From Candidatus Thorarchaeota archaeon (GTDB taxonomy: Archaea > Asgardarchaeota > Thorarchaeia > Thorarchaeales > Thorarchaeaceae): 64,000 nucleotides of DNA. This document shows, in pieces, positions 1 to 8,346 of this stretch (positions are counted from its first letter, which is position 1; every line of letters starts with the position of its first letter). The DNA lies in the NCBI GenBank assembly GCA_011365025.1, contig RDOF01000010.1:1-64000 (forward strand), given 5' to 3'. The notes under the pieces were generated by a model. It saw only the letters and a list, made by a program, of their open reading frames with translations. It was not told the DNA's origin and did not search any database. The translations under genes were made by a program, and so were the position numbers.

Positions 1-1
1 A

Positions 2-1567
2 GCTGAATCATATCCTGGAGCTGGTCTATCGCACGGTCGTTGGGATCAATACTTGTATCCCTTCTACAAGAAAAGTCTAGAGAACGAAGAAATCACACGC
101 GATTTTGCCAAGGAGCTCCTTCAGCTGTATTGGATTAAACACAACTATGTCTATGATTTCCAAGGCAGACTTGGCTTGAATCAGGGAATCAACTCTAGCT
201 TTGGACAGCTTATCACTCTCAGCGGTTGCGGACCTGAAGGCCAAGACTTGACCAATGATTTGACCTGGCTGGCTCTGGAGGTTATCGAAGAGATGAACTT
301 GCTGGAGCCAAAACCGAATATTCGACTTCACAGAAATACACCACAGGATTTCCTATTGCGTATCGCTGACATTATTGCGAAGGCGCAAGGATCTCCTTTT
401 CTTCTGAACTTTGATGAGCACAGCATAGATGGCTTAGTATGGCAGGGCATTCCTCGGGAGGCGGCTTGGAACTACGGTGTCGTTGGGTGCCTGGAAAACA
501 CCATGCAGGGGAATGATCGGTCAGACACGGTAGACGTCAATATCAATCTCGCAAAGGCCGTTGAGCTCGCTTTGAACAACGGCTGTGATATGAGAACGGG
601 TGAGCAAGTAGGTCCAAAAACAGGAGACCCCGCTTCATTTGCTTCGTTCGAGCAGTTCAAAGATGCCGTGAAAGCTCAGATATCAGCAATTACCGCTCTT
701 CTGGTGAAGGTGGGGAATAAAGCTGATTCAGTACGGGGTAAGTACCAACCTACACCTTATCTGAGTGCACTGATGGACGGGTGTGCGGAACGTGGCCTTG
801 ATATTAATCAGGGAGGAACTGACTGGAACTTCGTAACCATGGAGGGAATGGGAATTGCCACTCTGGCTGACTCCGTAGCGGCAGTTAAGAAGATGGTCTA
901 TGACGATAAACGAATTGAGATGGAATCTCTTCTCGCCGCAATCCGCTCGAATTTTGAGGGCTACGAGGAAATGCGTCAGCTCCTGCGTTCAAAGGCTCCG
1001 AAATTCGGCAATGATGATGACTATGTCGATAGCATTGCACGAGACCTATCAATGTACTGGGCTCAAGATGTATTCAAACACAAGAATACGGAAACAGGGC
1101 GGCGATATCGTGCTGGCTATCTATCATGGAACTACTACATTCCACTGGCTCCGCTCACAGCGGCAACTCCTGATGGCCGCCGACGTGGTGAGTTCCTTTC
1201 TGGCGGGGTTGGCGCAGTTCAGGGTATGGATTCAAGCGGCCCTACAGCATCAATACGCTCAGTAGGGAAGCTTGGACTGGAAACGGTCCCCAATGGAGCC
1301 TCTCATACAATCACCCTAAGTCCATCAATGTTGAGAACTCCCGAGCACCTCGAGAAACTGGCTGCTTTGCTTCGAGCGTACAATGAAGTTGGCGGCACCG
1401 CCCTACAAATTAACGTCATAGATGCAGGTACTCTACGCATGGCACAAAAGAAGCCTGATGCATATTCCAATCTAATGGTTCGTGTAACGGGGTACAATGC
1501 CTTTTTCACACAAGTTGGTCGAGAGCTTCAAGAGGAGATAATCAAACGCACGGAGCATTCAATCTAA
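2..1567 (+). CDS. Glycyl radical enzyme of the PFL/dehydratase superfamily, 5' end outside the window
   Basis: The reading frame is open to the left edge, so the N-terminal part (probably about 270-300 residues by family length) is missing; 521 residues are visible. The visible part begins just before the YPFY motif typical of the PFL barrel. The thiyl-radical cysteine lies in the loop motif VVGCLE (Cys codon at 488-490), and the glycyl-radical motif RVTGYNAFF is near the C terminus (Gly codon at 1490-1492). Cys-x-Glu at the active site, rather than the Cys-Cys pair of pyruvate formate-lyase, points to the dehydratase/lyase branch (glycerol or propanediol dehydratase, choline lyase and relatives). 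The substrate cannot be fixed without the N-terminal half. The stop overlaps the start of the activase by one base, so the two are co-translated. The chemistry is oxygen-sensitive and implies anaerobic life. Confidence 0.93.
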   Translation, partial: AESYPGAGLSHGRWDQYLYPFYKKSLENEEITRDFAKELLQLYWIKHNYVYDFQGRLGLNQGINSSFGQLITLSGCGPEGQDLTNDLTWLALEVIEEMNLLEPKPNIRLHRNTPQDFLLRIADIIAKAQGSPFLLNFDEHSIDGLVWQGIPREAAWNYGVVGCLENTMQGNDRSDTVDVNINLAKAVELALNNGCDMRTGEQVGPKTGDPASFASFEQFKDAVKAQISAITALLVKVGNKADSVRGKYQPTPYLSALMDGCAERGLDINQGGTDWNFVTMEGMGIATLADSVAAVKKMVYDDKRIEMESLLAAIRSNFEGYEEMRQLLRSKAPKFGNDDDYVDSIARDLSMYWAQDVFKHKNTETGRRYRAGYLSWNYYIPLAPLTAATPDGRRRGEFLSGGVGAVQGMDSSGPTASIRSVGKLGLETVPNGASHTITLSPSMLRTPEHLEKLAALLRAYNEVGGTALQINVIDAGTLRMAQKKPDAYSNLMVRVTGYNAFFTQVGRELQEEIIKRTEHSI

Positions 1568-2544
1568 TGAGCGTAACCGGAATAATCACGAACATCCAGA
1601 GGTGTTCCACCGAGGATGGTCCTGGTATTCGCACTACGGTCTTCTTCAAAGGGTGTCCGCTCAAATGTATCTGGTGCCACAACATAGAAACTATCGAATC
1701 TAAGCCGCAGACTGTGTGGTATCGCACCAAATGTATTGGTGATCAAGCATGCATCGAGGCTTGTCCGGAGAACGCCTTGGAGCTTACACCTGATGGGATG
1801 ATAATTGACAGGGATCGATGTAAGACGTGTGGCGATTGTGAGGAGGCGTGCCCTACCGGGGCAATTACTGTAATGGGCAAAATTTGGAACGCAGAACCGC
1901 TGGTTCAGGAACTCCTTCGTGATGAGGTCTTCTTCTCCACTTCAGGGGGAGGAGTCACGCTTTCTGGAGGCGAAGCTACCTACCAAATCGATTTCATGGT
2001 TGAGGTGGCTAGGGGGTTAAGAAAGGCTGGCGTTCACGTCGCGCTGGACACATGCGGCTATTGTAGCGAGTCAGTGATGCGTCTTTCTCTTTCGGAAGTG
2101 GACTTGGTTCTATATGATTTGAAAACCCTGAATCCAGAACGTCATCTTGAGTACACCGGTGTACCGGTGGATACGGTTCTATCCAACGCAAGAATTGTGA
2201 CTGAATCAGGGCTTCCCGTTTGGATACGAACGCCAGTCATACCGAACTACACGGACTCGGAGGAGAATATCCGAAGTATTGCCAGTTTCATATCTGCGAA
2301 TATGCCCAATGTCGAGCGATTTGATCTTCTCGCATTCAACAAGATGTGTGTCGACAAGTACGCGCTCTTTGGGCTTGAATACCCACTCAAGGACTCACCA
2401 TTGGTAGAGAAAACCACCATGGATCACCTAGCTGCCATCGCAAGAGAAGAGGGCGTGAAAACGGTGGCGTGGTCCGGCATGACCAGAAGGGAGGATGGAG
2501 TTTCTGATTCGAAAACGCAAAGAGAGGTTGGAAGCTGTGAATAA
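1567..2544 (+). CDS. Glycyl radical enzyme activating protein (radical SAM, with two-cluster ferredoxin insert)
   Basis: This 325-residue radical SAM protein installs the glycyl radical on the enzyme encoded directly upstream. The SAM-cluster motif CxxxCxxC is at Cys30, Cys34 and Cys37, followed by the SAM-binding GGE region (TLSGGEATYQ). Between them sits the ferredoxin-like insert usual for activases of the dehydratase branch. The second cluster site is canonical CxxCxxCxxxCP (Cys85, 88, 91, 95). The first reads CIGDQACIEACP, so Asp59 (codon 1741-1743) stands where the second cysteine is expected. Aspartate at this position is a known ligand in Pyrococcus furiosus ferredoxin. The ATG overlaps the upstream stop (TAATG), and the downstream gene begins inside the 3' end, making a tight three-gene operon. 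Confidence 0.93.
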   Translation: MSVTGIITNIQRCSTEDGPGIRTTVFFKGCPLKCIWCHNIETIESKPQTVWYRTKCIGDQACIEACPENALELTPDGMIIDRDRCKTCGDCEEACPTGAITVMGKIWNAEPLVQELLRDEVFFSTSGGGVTLSGGEATYQIDFMVEVARGLRKAGVHVALDTCGYCSESVMRLSLSEVDLVLYDLKTLNPERHLEYTGVPVDTVLSNARIVTESGLPVWIRTPVIPNYTDSEENIRSIASFISANMPNVERFDLLAFNKMCVDKYALFGLEYPLKDSPLVEKTTMDHLAAIAREEGVKTVAWSGMTRREDGVSDSKTQREVGSCE

Positions 2545-3364
2545 CCTGCTACCGAAGAAGCTTGTCGATATTCTTAGTGTCCTCGAACAACCCAAGTTCA
2601 TGGTGACAAAGAATGATAATAACGAACCTAATATCGCCTTTGTCACAACATGGACTCACTATGAGGGGAATAGGCTTGTCTATGGGGATTTCCTGAATCA
2701 TAAAACACGGAAGAATCTTGAGGCTGGTCACAATGAGCTTGGTCTTCTCATTATGACAACTGATCTAGACAACTGGATGATAAAGGCCACATTCGAAGCC
2801 TTTCACAGAAACGACGAAATCTACGAGTTCATTGCTATGACGCCCCTCTTTCGCTATAACCAGTACACAAACGCAAGAGGGGCAGGAGTTGCAGAGGCAA
2901 TATGGGTTGGAGAGAACTTGAAGCTCTCCAAGCTATCAGTTCTGTCCTCATTCCTGAAGGCACGATTTGCGAGGAAGAAGGTTCCAAGAACTGAAACTGA
3001 GGAAGGAAACATGCCTCAGAATGTGTTCAAAAGAATGGATGCAATGACTGCAGTGAAAGTCATTTCTTTCATAGACGATGATGGCTATCCGGTGGCTTTT
3101 CCGAATCTTGGAATCGTCCCTGCAGGGCAAAACTCGCTTGTAGTAAATAGGTCTGAGGAACACCGTCGTGGATTTCATATTCAGTCTGGTCAGAGGGTTG
3201 CTATTTCATTAGTGACAACTGAACCTGCAGCTTTTCAACTAAAGGGAACTTATAGGGAAATAGATGAAAGCACTGCGTATGTGGAGTTGGACCGAGTGTA
3301 CGCATGCTCACTTCCCAGACCGGGTGTACGTGTTGATATTCCGATGCTAAGGCCAGAGAAGTAA
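2537..3364 (+). CDS. Two-domain flavin-binding split-barrel (PNPOx-like) protein
   Basis: The N-terminal region (FMVTKNDNNEPNIAFVT) and a second copy in the C-terminal half (AVKVISFIDDDGYPVAFP) look like the first strands of the FMN-binding split barrel of the pyridoxamine-phosphate-oxidase-like superfamily, so the protein seems to be a tandem of two barrels. The frame is open from an ATG at 2495, which would overlap the activase by 50 bases. I prefer GTG 2537, which has GAGG about 8 bases upstream and overlaps the activase stop by only 8 bases. Its position makes it the third gene of the glycyl-radical operon, possibly a flavin- or redox-linked accessory. Its substrate and exact role cannot be read from the sequence. 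Confidence 0.7.
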   Translation: MNNLLPKKLVDILSVLEQPKFMVTKNDNNEPNIAFVTTWTHYEGNRLVYGDFLNHKTRKNLEAGHNELGLLIMTTDLDNWMIKATFEAFHRNDEIYEFIAMTPLFRYNQYTNARGAGVAEAIWVGENLKLSKLSVLSSFLKARFARKKVPRTETEEGNMPQNVFKRMDAMTAVKVISFIDDDGYPVAFPNLGIVPAGQNSLVVNRSEEHRRGFHIQSGQRVAISLVTTEPAAFQLKGTYREIDESTAYVELDRVYACSLPRPGVRVDIPMLRPEK

Positions 3365-3400
3365 AAATTCGTCAAACCACAATCTTTTTTCTTGAGATTC

Positions 3401-3952
3401 ATGCTGGACGGTTGTATGCTCTTGAAGACTTGGGATTTCATTTCAAAGGACGGACGTCCAATTATGGTTCGCCATGCAGACCCAAGGGATGCTCGAAAGC
3501 TTCATAGTGGATTTGAACAAGTAGTCAACGAAGGGCAGTGGCTCCCTACTTTCTTCTGCAATAGCAGCATCGCAGATTGGGTTAATTGGATAGAGCGAAC
3601 GCGTCTCAATAGCGATATACTCCTTCTTGCAGAAATAGGCGGCGAGTATGCTGGGCATCTAACTCTTCAGCCAGAAGAATGGATGGCATCAAAACATGTT
3701 GCCAAGTTGGGCATCATCGTCATCAAGGAGCACCGCAATAAGGGGGTTGGCCGTTCACTGATGCTAGCAGCTGAAGATGCGGCGCGCGAGAAAGGATTCT
3801 TAAAAATTGTCCTCAGTACCTTTGAAAACAATACCATAGCTAGACCATTGTACACCTCTCTCGGCTTCAGGACAATTGGAGTACGAGAGCGTCACTTCAT
3901 GATGGCGGACACCTATATCAATGAAGTCCTTATGGAGAAGTGGCTTGAGTAG
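3401..3952 (+). CDS. GNAT family N-acetyltransferase
   Basis: A complete GNAT fold is visible: an N-terminal IMVRHADPRDARKL strand-helix, the acetyl-CoA pyrophosphate loop HRNKGVGRSLM (R/Q-x-x-G-x-G/A type), and the C-terminal strand and helix NNTIARPLYTSLGF. The acceptor substrate is unknown; the architecture resembles RimJ/RimL-like and aminoglycoside-type acetyltransferases. A TATA-like GTAAAAATT at 3361-3369 lies about 30 bases upstream, so the transcript may be nearly leaderless. ATG 3401 and ATG 3416 (MLLKTWDF) are both possible starts, and a TTG at 3392 is also in frame. It follows the glycyl-radical operon on the same strand but probably has its own promoter. Confidence 0.82.
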   Translation: MLDGCMLLKTWDFISKDGRPIMVRHADPRDARKLHSGFEQVVNEGQWLPTFFCNSSIADWVNWIERTRLNSDILLLAEIGGEYAGHLTLQPEEWMASKHVAKLGIIVIKEHRNKGVGRSLMLAAEDAAREKGFLKIVLSTFENNTIARPLYTSLGFRTIGVRERHFMMADTYINEVLMEKWLE

Positions 3953-4069
3953 GTATTCCTCACTTCGCTGGAAATAATGGCCGCTTTCAGCATTGCCTAA
4001 TGCCTATATACTCAAAGCGCTATGTCAAGCAAAGCCTTGAGCCAATAAATCGCATGGTTGTTTCCTAAA

Positions 4070-4579
4070 ATGTGGCGCGAAATTGTAGAGTACTTCCGTG
4101 AATCTCCGCAGCGACTAAGAGTCGCCCAAGCAATTGTCAGACATGGGTTTCGTATTGAGCGACCGGGCATTGTCAAGTGTGGTGAGATACGGATTCCGTT
4201 GAAGGCTCTTGGCGATTCCTTGGAGATTGATAGAAGAACAGTCAAGGCTACGGCCGAAGACATCTGTCAGAATGAACGTTTGTGTCAATTCTTTTCCAGA
4301 CTTGAGCCTGCGGGGCCTTCATTGGAGCGTGTACGCGAGGTTCTTGGTTACGGCGTCGTAAAGATTCATGTTGAATCTCCCGCAAATGCCGGGATTCTGT
4401 CGGAGGTTACTTCGACAATTGCGAGCTACGGAATATCGATACGTCAAGTGCTGGCTGAAGACATTGAAATCTACGAGAATCCCTGCCTGAAGGTTATAAC
4501 TGATGAACCTCTCCCAGGATCCGTTATCGAAACCTTGACAGCTGTCAAGGGTGTAAATAGGGTTGTAATCGAAAAGTAG
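4070..4579 (+). CDS. ACT-domain regulator of amino acid metabolism (COG2150 type)
   Basis: The 169-residue protein has an N-terminal winged-helix-like region (VAQAIVRHGFRIERPG then IPLKALGDSLEIDRRTVKAT) and a C-terminal ACT domain (VKIHVESPANAGILSEVTS, ending KGVNRVVIEK). This order matches the archaeal family of predicted amino-acid metabolism regulators. By analogy the ACT domain would bind an amino acid and alter DNA binding; the ligand is unknown. ATG 4070 gives the natural N terminus MWREIVEYF. A TTG at 4058 is in frame but adds only four residues. TATATACTC at 4006-4014 is a good TATA candidate, predicting a leader of about 35 bases. The MFS transporter follows on the same strand 71 bases downstream. 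Confidence 0.8.
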   Translation: MWREIVEYFRESPQRLRVAQAIVRHGFRIERPGIVKCGEIRIPLKALGDSLEIDRRTVKATAEDICQNERLCQFFSRLEPAGPSLERVREVLGYGVVKIHVESPANAGILSEVTSTIASYGISIRQVLAEDIEIYENPCLKVITDEPLPGSVIETLTAVKGVNRVVIEK

Positions 4580-4650
4580 TTCGTGTGGTTCCGCCTACTT
4601 AGGAAGGTTGAAAAACCACTCTCGCACCTCGCCCTTGAGCGTCCGCTAAT

Positions 4651-5934
4651 ATGGATAATGATTTCCCATGCACTGCAGATGAACATGGCCAGGAGCCCTC
4701 CTCCGAGGATGATGGTCAGGGCATATATCAGGTGTGGATGCTTGCAATCTCTCTTAGCTTTCTCCAAATCGGTTTTGGAATTATAACTCCAATCTTTCCC
4801 TTCTACATTGATGAGCTTGGTGTTGGAGGAGTGGAGCTCGGGGTTCTTGCCGCGTCATTTGCACTCACACGAATCCTCCTTGCGGGACCTCTAGGGGGCT
4901 CTTCAGACAAATACGGCCGGAAACCTATCTTGGTGTTTGCACTTCTTGGCTTTGCATTGGCGAATTTCATTTACGCATTTGCTGAGAACATATTTGTCAT
5001 GATTGGTGCTCGCGCAGTCGAGGGTGCCGTATCTGCAGGTTTCTATCCTGCAGCGAATGCATTTGTTTCAGATGTGACAGACCCTGAAAACAGAGGCACT
5101 GCAATGGGTTATCTCAGTATGGGCAACATGGTCGGTTTTGTACTTGGCCCAGCACTTGGAGGCATCTTGGCTCAATTTCTCGGGATTCGACTTCCCTTCA
5201 TCGTCGCTGGACTTGTTACGCTGCTGACTCTTGTAGTTCTATACATCCTTGTCCAAGAACCTACCGGTGCGAGGGGTGTTGAATCAAGACGGGCCAAACC
5301 CAAGGCCTCGGTGTTGGAAGTACTTGGCGTTCACAAAAGGGAATATGGCGTGCTAGCATTAGCCATGTTCGCCAACATGTTTGCAATAGGTATTCTTGAA
5401 GTTGCTTTCCTCCTTGATGCTGTACAAAGACTGGAGATACAGCCCTGGGAGATAGGTTTGTTCTTCGGAGTTCTTGGTATAATAACCATCATTGGCAATG
5501 TTGCCTTTGGCAAATTGTCTGATAGGAGTGGTAGAAGGTGGCTTATTGTTCTTGGGTCTGTCTTTGGTGCCCTTTCTCTCTTCATGTTCATGGCAACAAC
5601 TGATACAGCTGGGTTCTACCTATCAGGCGCTGTCCTTGGTATAGCTATGTCAATGCGCGGGCCGACAATACAGGCTATGATTGCAGATCTTACCGATAGC
5701 AGGGCTTATGGTGTTGTTATGGGCGGATTTGGTGCGGTTAGCAACGGCGCATATGTCATTGGTCCAATTCTTGGAGGAGTGATGTATGATACGACAGGCA
5801 CTTCCGTTTCAAGTCTAGGGGTTGCAGGAGTTGTTTCGCTGTTGGGCGCAGCTGCGGCAGCCATCGGACTCCCAAGTGATAGGCCTTCAAAAGACTCATG
5901 CCCTTTGCCCCAAGACGCTTTGAAAGACTACTAA
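4651..5934 (+). CDS. Major facilitator superfamily transporter, drug/H+ antiporter-like
   Basis: This 427-residue polytopic protein has about 12 hydrophobic segments in two halves. MFS motif A is present in the loop after helix 2 (GGSSDKYGRKP) with a relaxed copy in the second half (GKLSDRSGRRW). The glycine/proline motif C of antiporters is seen as LGPALGG and repeated as IGPILGG, which favours an export-type transporter of the DHA1/tetracycline-efflux kind. An acidic N-terminal extension of about 28 residues precedes helix 1; ATG 4738 would remove it. The substrate is not predictable. It lies downstream of the ACT regulator and converges with the MEMO gene. Confidence 0.88.
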   Translation: MDNDFPCTADEHGQEPSSEDDGQGIYQVWMLAISLSFLQIGFGIITPIFPFYIDELGVGGVELGVLAASFALTRILLAGPLGGSSDKYGRKPILVFALLGFALANFIYAFAENIFVMIGARAVEGAVSAGFYPAANAFVSDVTDPENRGTAMGYLSMGNMVGFVLGPALGGILAQFLGIRLPFIVAGLVTLLTLVVLYILVQEPTGARGVESRRAKPKASVLEVLGVHKREYGVLALAMFANMFAIGILEVAFLLDAVQRLEIQPWEIGLFFGVLGIITIIGNVAFGKLSDRSGRRWLIVLGSVFGALSLFMFMATTDTAGFYLSGAVLGIAMSMRGPTIQAMIADLTDSRAYGVVMGGFGAVSNGAYVIGPILGGVMYDTTGTSVSSLGVAGVVSLLGAAAAAIGLPSDRPSKDSCPLPQDALKDY

Positions 5935-5947
5935 CCAACAGCTTTCC

Positions 5948-6787
5948 CTAGAACATCTCCGCAGCAACGTAAGCCACAACGCTTGATTTGTCTCCCGTTA
6001 CCTCGCCCGAATTTGTATATTTCAGAAGTTTGAATTGCGTTGCTCCTTGTGCTTTGGCAAAAAGCATTGCAGTAGTAATTGGACCTACTCCACAGATGCT
6101 GACGCGATGGCCTCTAACAAAATCGATGAATCCCTTTGCGTCCATGAATTCAAGGTATTCCATTGCCTGATTGTCCTTCTTTCTGGCAGTTTCTGCGCTC
6201 TCAAAGTGCGTAAAATCGGAACTGGCAATCACAAGTATGTCCATCTCCTTTGCTAAGTCATTTAGTGTTGCTGCAATTGACTCACACAAGTCGTAGGTTG
6301 GTCCCATTATGCTTATGGGGACAAACCTGAACTCTGAACCGAAGACGTACTGGAGAAACGGAAGCTGCACCTCTATAGAATGCTCTCTTCCATGCGCATA
6401 GCAGTCATTTGTTATGTTTGGGTTATTCTCGACAATTGCAGAACCAAGCTCAGTATCAAAGGTTGCCTGTCCAAGGGGTGTTTCCCAATTGTCATTGCAC
6501 ACCGCAACCCTTGCTCCAAGTCCTTGGTGGTTTGGGCCTAGTATCACAATGTGATCAGGTATGCCATCCTGAAAGACCCGAAGATAGGTATGTGCGGCAG
6601 GCATCCCTGAGTAGATAAAACCTGCATGCGGTGCAACCACAGCTTTCAATCTTCTATCATTACCTGGGGCACCTTCGGGTAAGGTTCCTGGTCCTAAAGC
6701 AGAAAGGAAACAGTTCTCAATCCGCTTCCTCAACAAGTTGGGTTCACCTTCATAGAAGCTGCCTGCGACAACTGACATTCTTGTCAT
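5948..6787 (-). CDS. MEMO family protein (AmmeMemoRadiSam system protein B)
   Basis: The 279-residue protein carries the MEMO signatures: APHAGFIYSG with the first conserved histidine, GPNHQGLG with the second, DFTHFES with a third, and the conserved cysteine in ICGVGPI. The fold is related to extradiol dioxygenases. In archaea and bacteria it is often linked to an AMMECR1 protein and a radical SAM protein, the AmmeMemoRadiSam set, but neither partner is in this window. The enzymatic role of the archaeal protein is unsettled. The gene follows HisS on the same strand. A striking 23-bp palindrome lies just before the start codon (separate entry). Confidence 0.92.
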   Translation of the reverse strand: MTRMSVVAGSFYEGEPNLLRKRIENCFLSALGPGTLPEGAPGNDRRLKAVVAPHAGFIYSGMPAAHTYLRVFQDGIPDHIVILGPNHQGLGARVAVCNDNWETPLGQATFDTELGSAIVENNPNITNDCYAHGREHSIEVQLPFLQYVFGSEFRFVPISIMGPTYDLCESIAATLNDLAKEMDILVIASSDFTHFESAETARKKDNQAMEYLEFMDAKGFIDFVRGHRVSICGVGPITTAMLFAKAQGATQFKLLKYTNSGEVTGDKSSVVAYVAAEMF

Positions 6788-6791
6788 TTGG

Positions 6792-6814
6792 ACTACCGCA
6801 TCTTATGTGGTAGT
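6792..6814 (-). promoter_or_regulatory. 23-bp palindrome just upstream of the MEMO start
   Basis: Read on the plus strand, ACTACCGCAT, CTT, ATGTGGTAGT form two 10-base arms (6792-6801 and 6805-6814) with a single mismatch that would be a G-U pair in RNA. The element ends 5 bases before the MEMO ATG at 6787. No T-run follows it, so a terminator for the upstream HisS gene is unlikely. A repressor operator or a hairpin controlling MEMO translation would fit better. Confidence 0.5.
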
Positions 6815-6868
6815 GGTGTGAGAAAAGCCTTTGCCCCTCCTGCCTGTCTGTCAAACGGGAGCGAAAGG

Positions 6869-8173
6869 CTAGAGGGATTTCAGGATTTTTTCCACGACTT
6901 CCTCTATCCTCACCTGTTCGGTCTTCTTAGTGGTCATGTCCCTTAGGCTCACTTCCCCTTTTTCCATGTCTCGCTCACCCACAATAACCAAAAGTCTCGC
7001 CTTTTTTGAGTCCGCTCGATCGAGCTGCTTTCTCAAAGACCGCTCCATAAGGTCCACCTCACAAGAAAGTCCTTCCTGCACTAAGTTGGCCTGCAGCTTG
7101 ACTGCATGCTTTACCATTGGTGGAGCTAAGGGCGCGACGAACACATCCAATGTTGCTTCCAATTCCTCGCTTGTCTTCCTCTTTGCAAGTATATCGATGA
7201 GTCTATCAATCCCAAGGGATATCCCTGTGGCAGGGGTCGGCGGTCCGCCAAACTTCTCAATTAGTCCATCATACCGTCCTCCCCCGCCAATTGAACCAAC
7301 CCTTGGCTTACCAAGATAAGTAATTTCAAAAACGGGTCCTGTGTAATAGTCCAATCCTCGTGCCAATGACATATCGAATTCGATTTGATTGGTCGCACCG
7401 CACTGGTCGAAGATTTCGGCCATGAAGGAGAGCTCTTCCACTCCCACGGAACCAACCTTGGAATCTTTCACCAGGTCGGCGAATTCTGCAATTGCTTTCA
7501 TTCCTTTGCCCTTTATCGAGATTGCTTGAAGTAGGAAGCTTGATTGACTATCCCCAATTCCTCTCTCATTCAGCTCTTGCTTGACCCCATCTACTCCGAT
7601 CTTGTCCAGCTTGTCAATTGCACGGAATGCCTCATAGGCTAGGCGCTCAGGAATCCCTGCTTTCTCTATCATTCCCTTGAGCACTTTTCTATTGTTGATT
7701 CTAACAAGATACTGCTTGCCCAATACTCGTCTGAGAAACTCGAGAGCCACCAAGACTACTTCTGCATCTGCTGCAGGGCTAGCTGAGCCCACAATGTCAA
7801 CATCCGCCTGTGAGAACTCTCGGTATCGTCCTGCCTGAGGCCTGTCATATCTCCAAGCCTTTCCAGTTGCATAGCGCTTGAATGGCTTTCCTAGATGCGG
7901 GCTGGTTGCCACAATCCTTGCAAGGGGGACGGTCAGGTCAAACCTTAGTCCGACCTCTCTCCGGCCTTTATCTTCAAATTTGAAGGTTTCAGCCTCTACT
8001 TCTTCTCCTCCCTTTGCAGAAAGGGTTTCCCACAACTCCATCACCGGAGAGTCAAGTGGTTCGTATCCAAATTGTCTGAAAACCTCCACCGCTTCTGCCA
8101 TCAAGTATTCTTTGATGACCATTTCATCTCCCATGAGGTCTCGCATACCTCTGACTGTCCTCATTTCTGACAA
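6869..8173 (-). CDS. hisS: Histidyl-tRNA synthetase
   Basis: This class II synthetase charges tRNA-His. Motif 2 is RFDLTVPLARIVA followed by the RYDRPQAGRYREFSQADVDI segment, the HisRS-specific GLDYYTGPVFEI is present, and motif 3 is in GGGGRYDGLIEKFGG. The C-terminal anticodon-binding domain runs from about DVFVAPLAPPMVK to the end. The frame is open from 8221, but the best start is TTG 8173, which has GGAGG exactly 8 bases upstream and gives MSEMRTVRGMRDL, close to the usual N terminus. ATG 8164 is the next option. TATA-like CTTAAAG near 8308-8314 (minus strand) could be its promoter. Confidence 0.96.
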   Translation of the reverse strand: MSEMRTVRGMRDLMGDEMVIKEYLMAEAVEVFRQFGYEPLDSPVMELWETLSAKGGEEVEAETFKFEDKGRREVGLRFDLTVPLARIVATSPHLGKPFKRYATGKAWRYDRPQAGRYREFSQADVDIVGSASPAADAEVVLVALEFLRRVLGKQYLVRINNRKVLKGMIEKAGIPERLAYEAFRAIDKLDKIGVDGVKQELNERGIGDSQSSFLLQAISIKGKGMKAIAEFADLVKDSKVGSVGVEELSFMAEIFDQCGATNQIEFDMSLARGLDYYTGPVFEITYLGKPRVGSIGGGGRYDGLIEKFGGPPTPATGISLGIDRLIDILAKRKTSEELEATLDVFVAPLAPPMVKHAVKLQANLVQEGLSCEVDLMERSLRKQLDRADSKKARLLVIVGERDMEKGEVSLRDMTTKKTEQVRIEEVVEKILKSL

Positions 8174-8346
8174 CTGTAAAACCTCCAAAAACCCTCTTGG
8201 CAACTGGTGTATGTGGCGCACTCAGTAGATAATCGTTGATATTGGATGAACAAATCCACCGGCGTACACGTTTGTCACCGATTTCTAGGCACAGCAGACT
8301 GACTTTAAGTTTTGTGCATAGGCTTGTAGGAGGAATAATCTCTTCC

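Noticed and set aside
4054..4068. Four-codon upstream frame (ATG GTT GTT TCC TAA) just before the ACT regulator
   Set aside because: Too short to separate from chance, with no regulatory amino-acid run.
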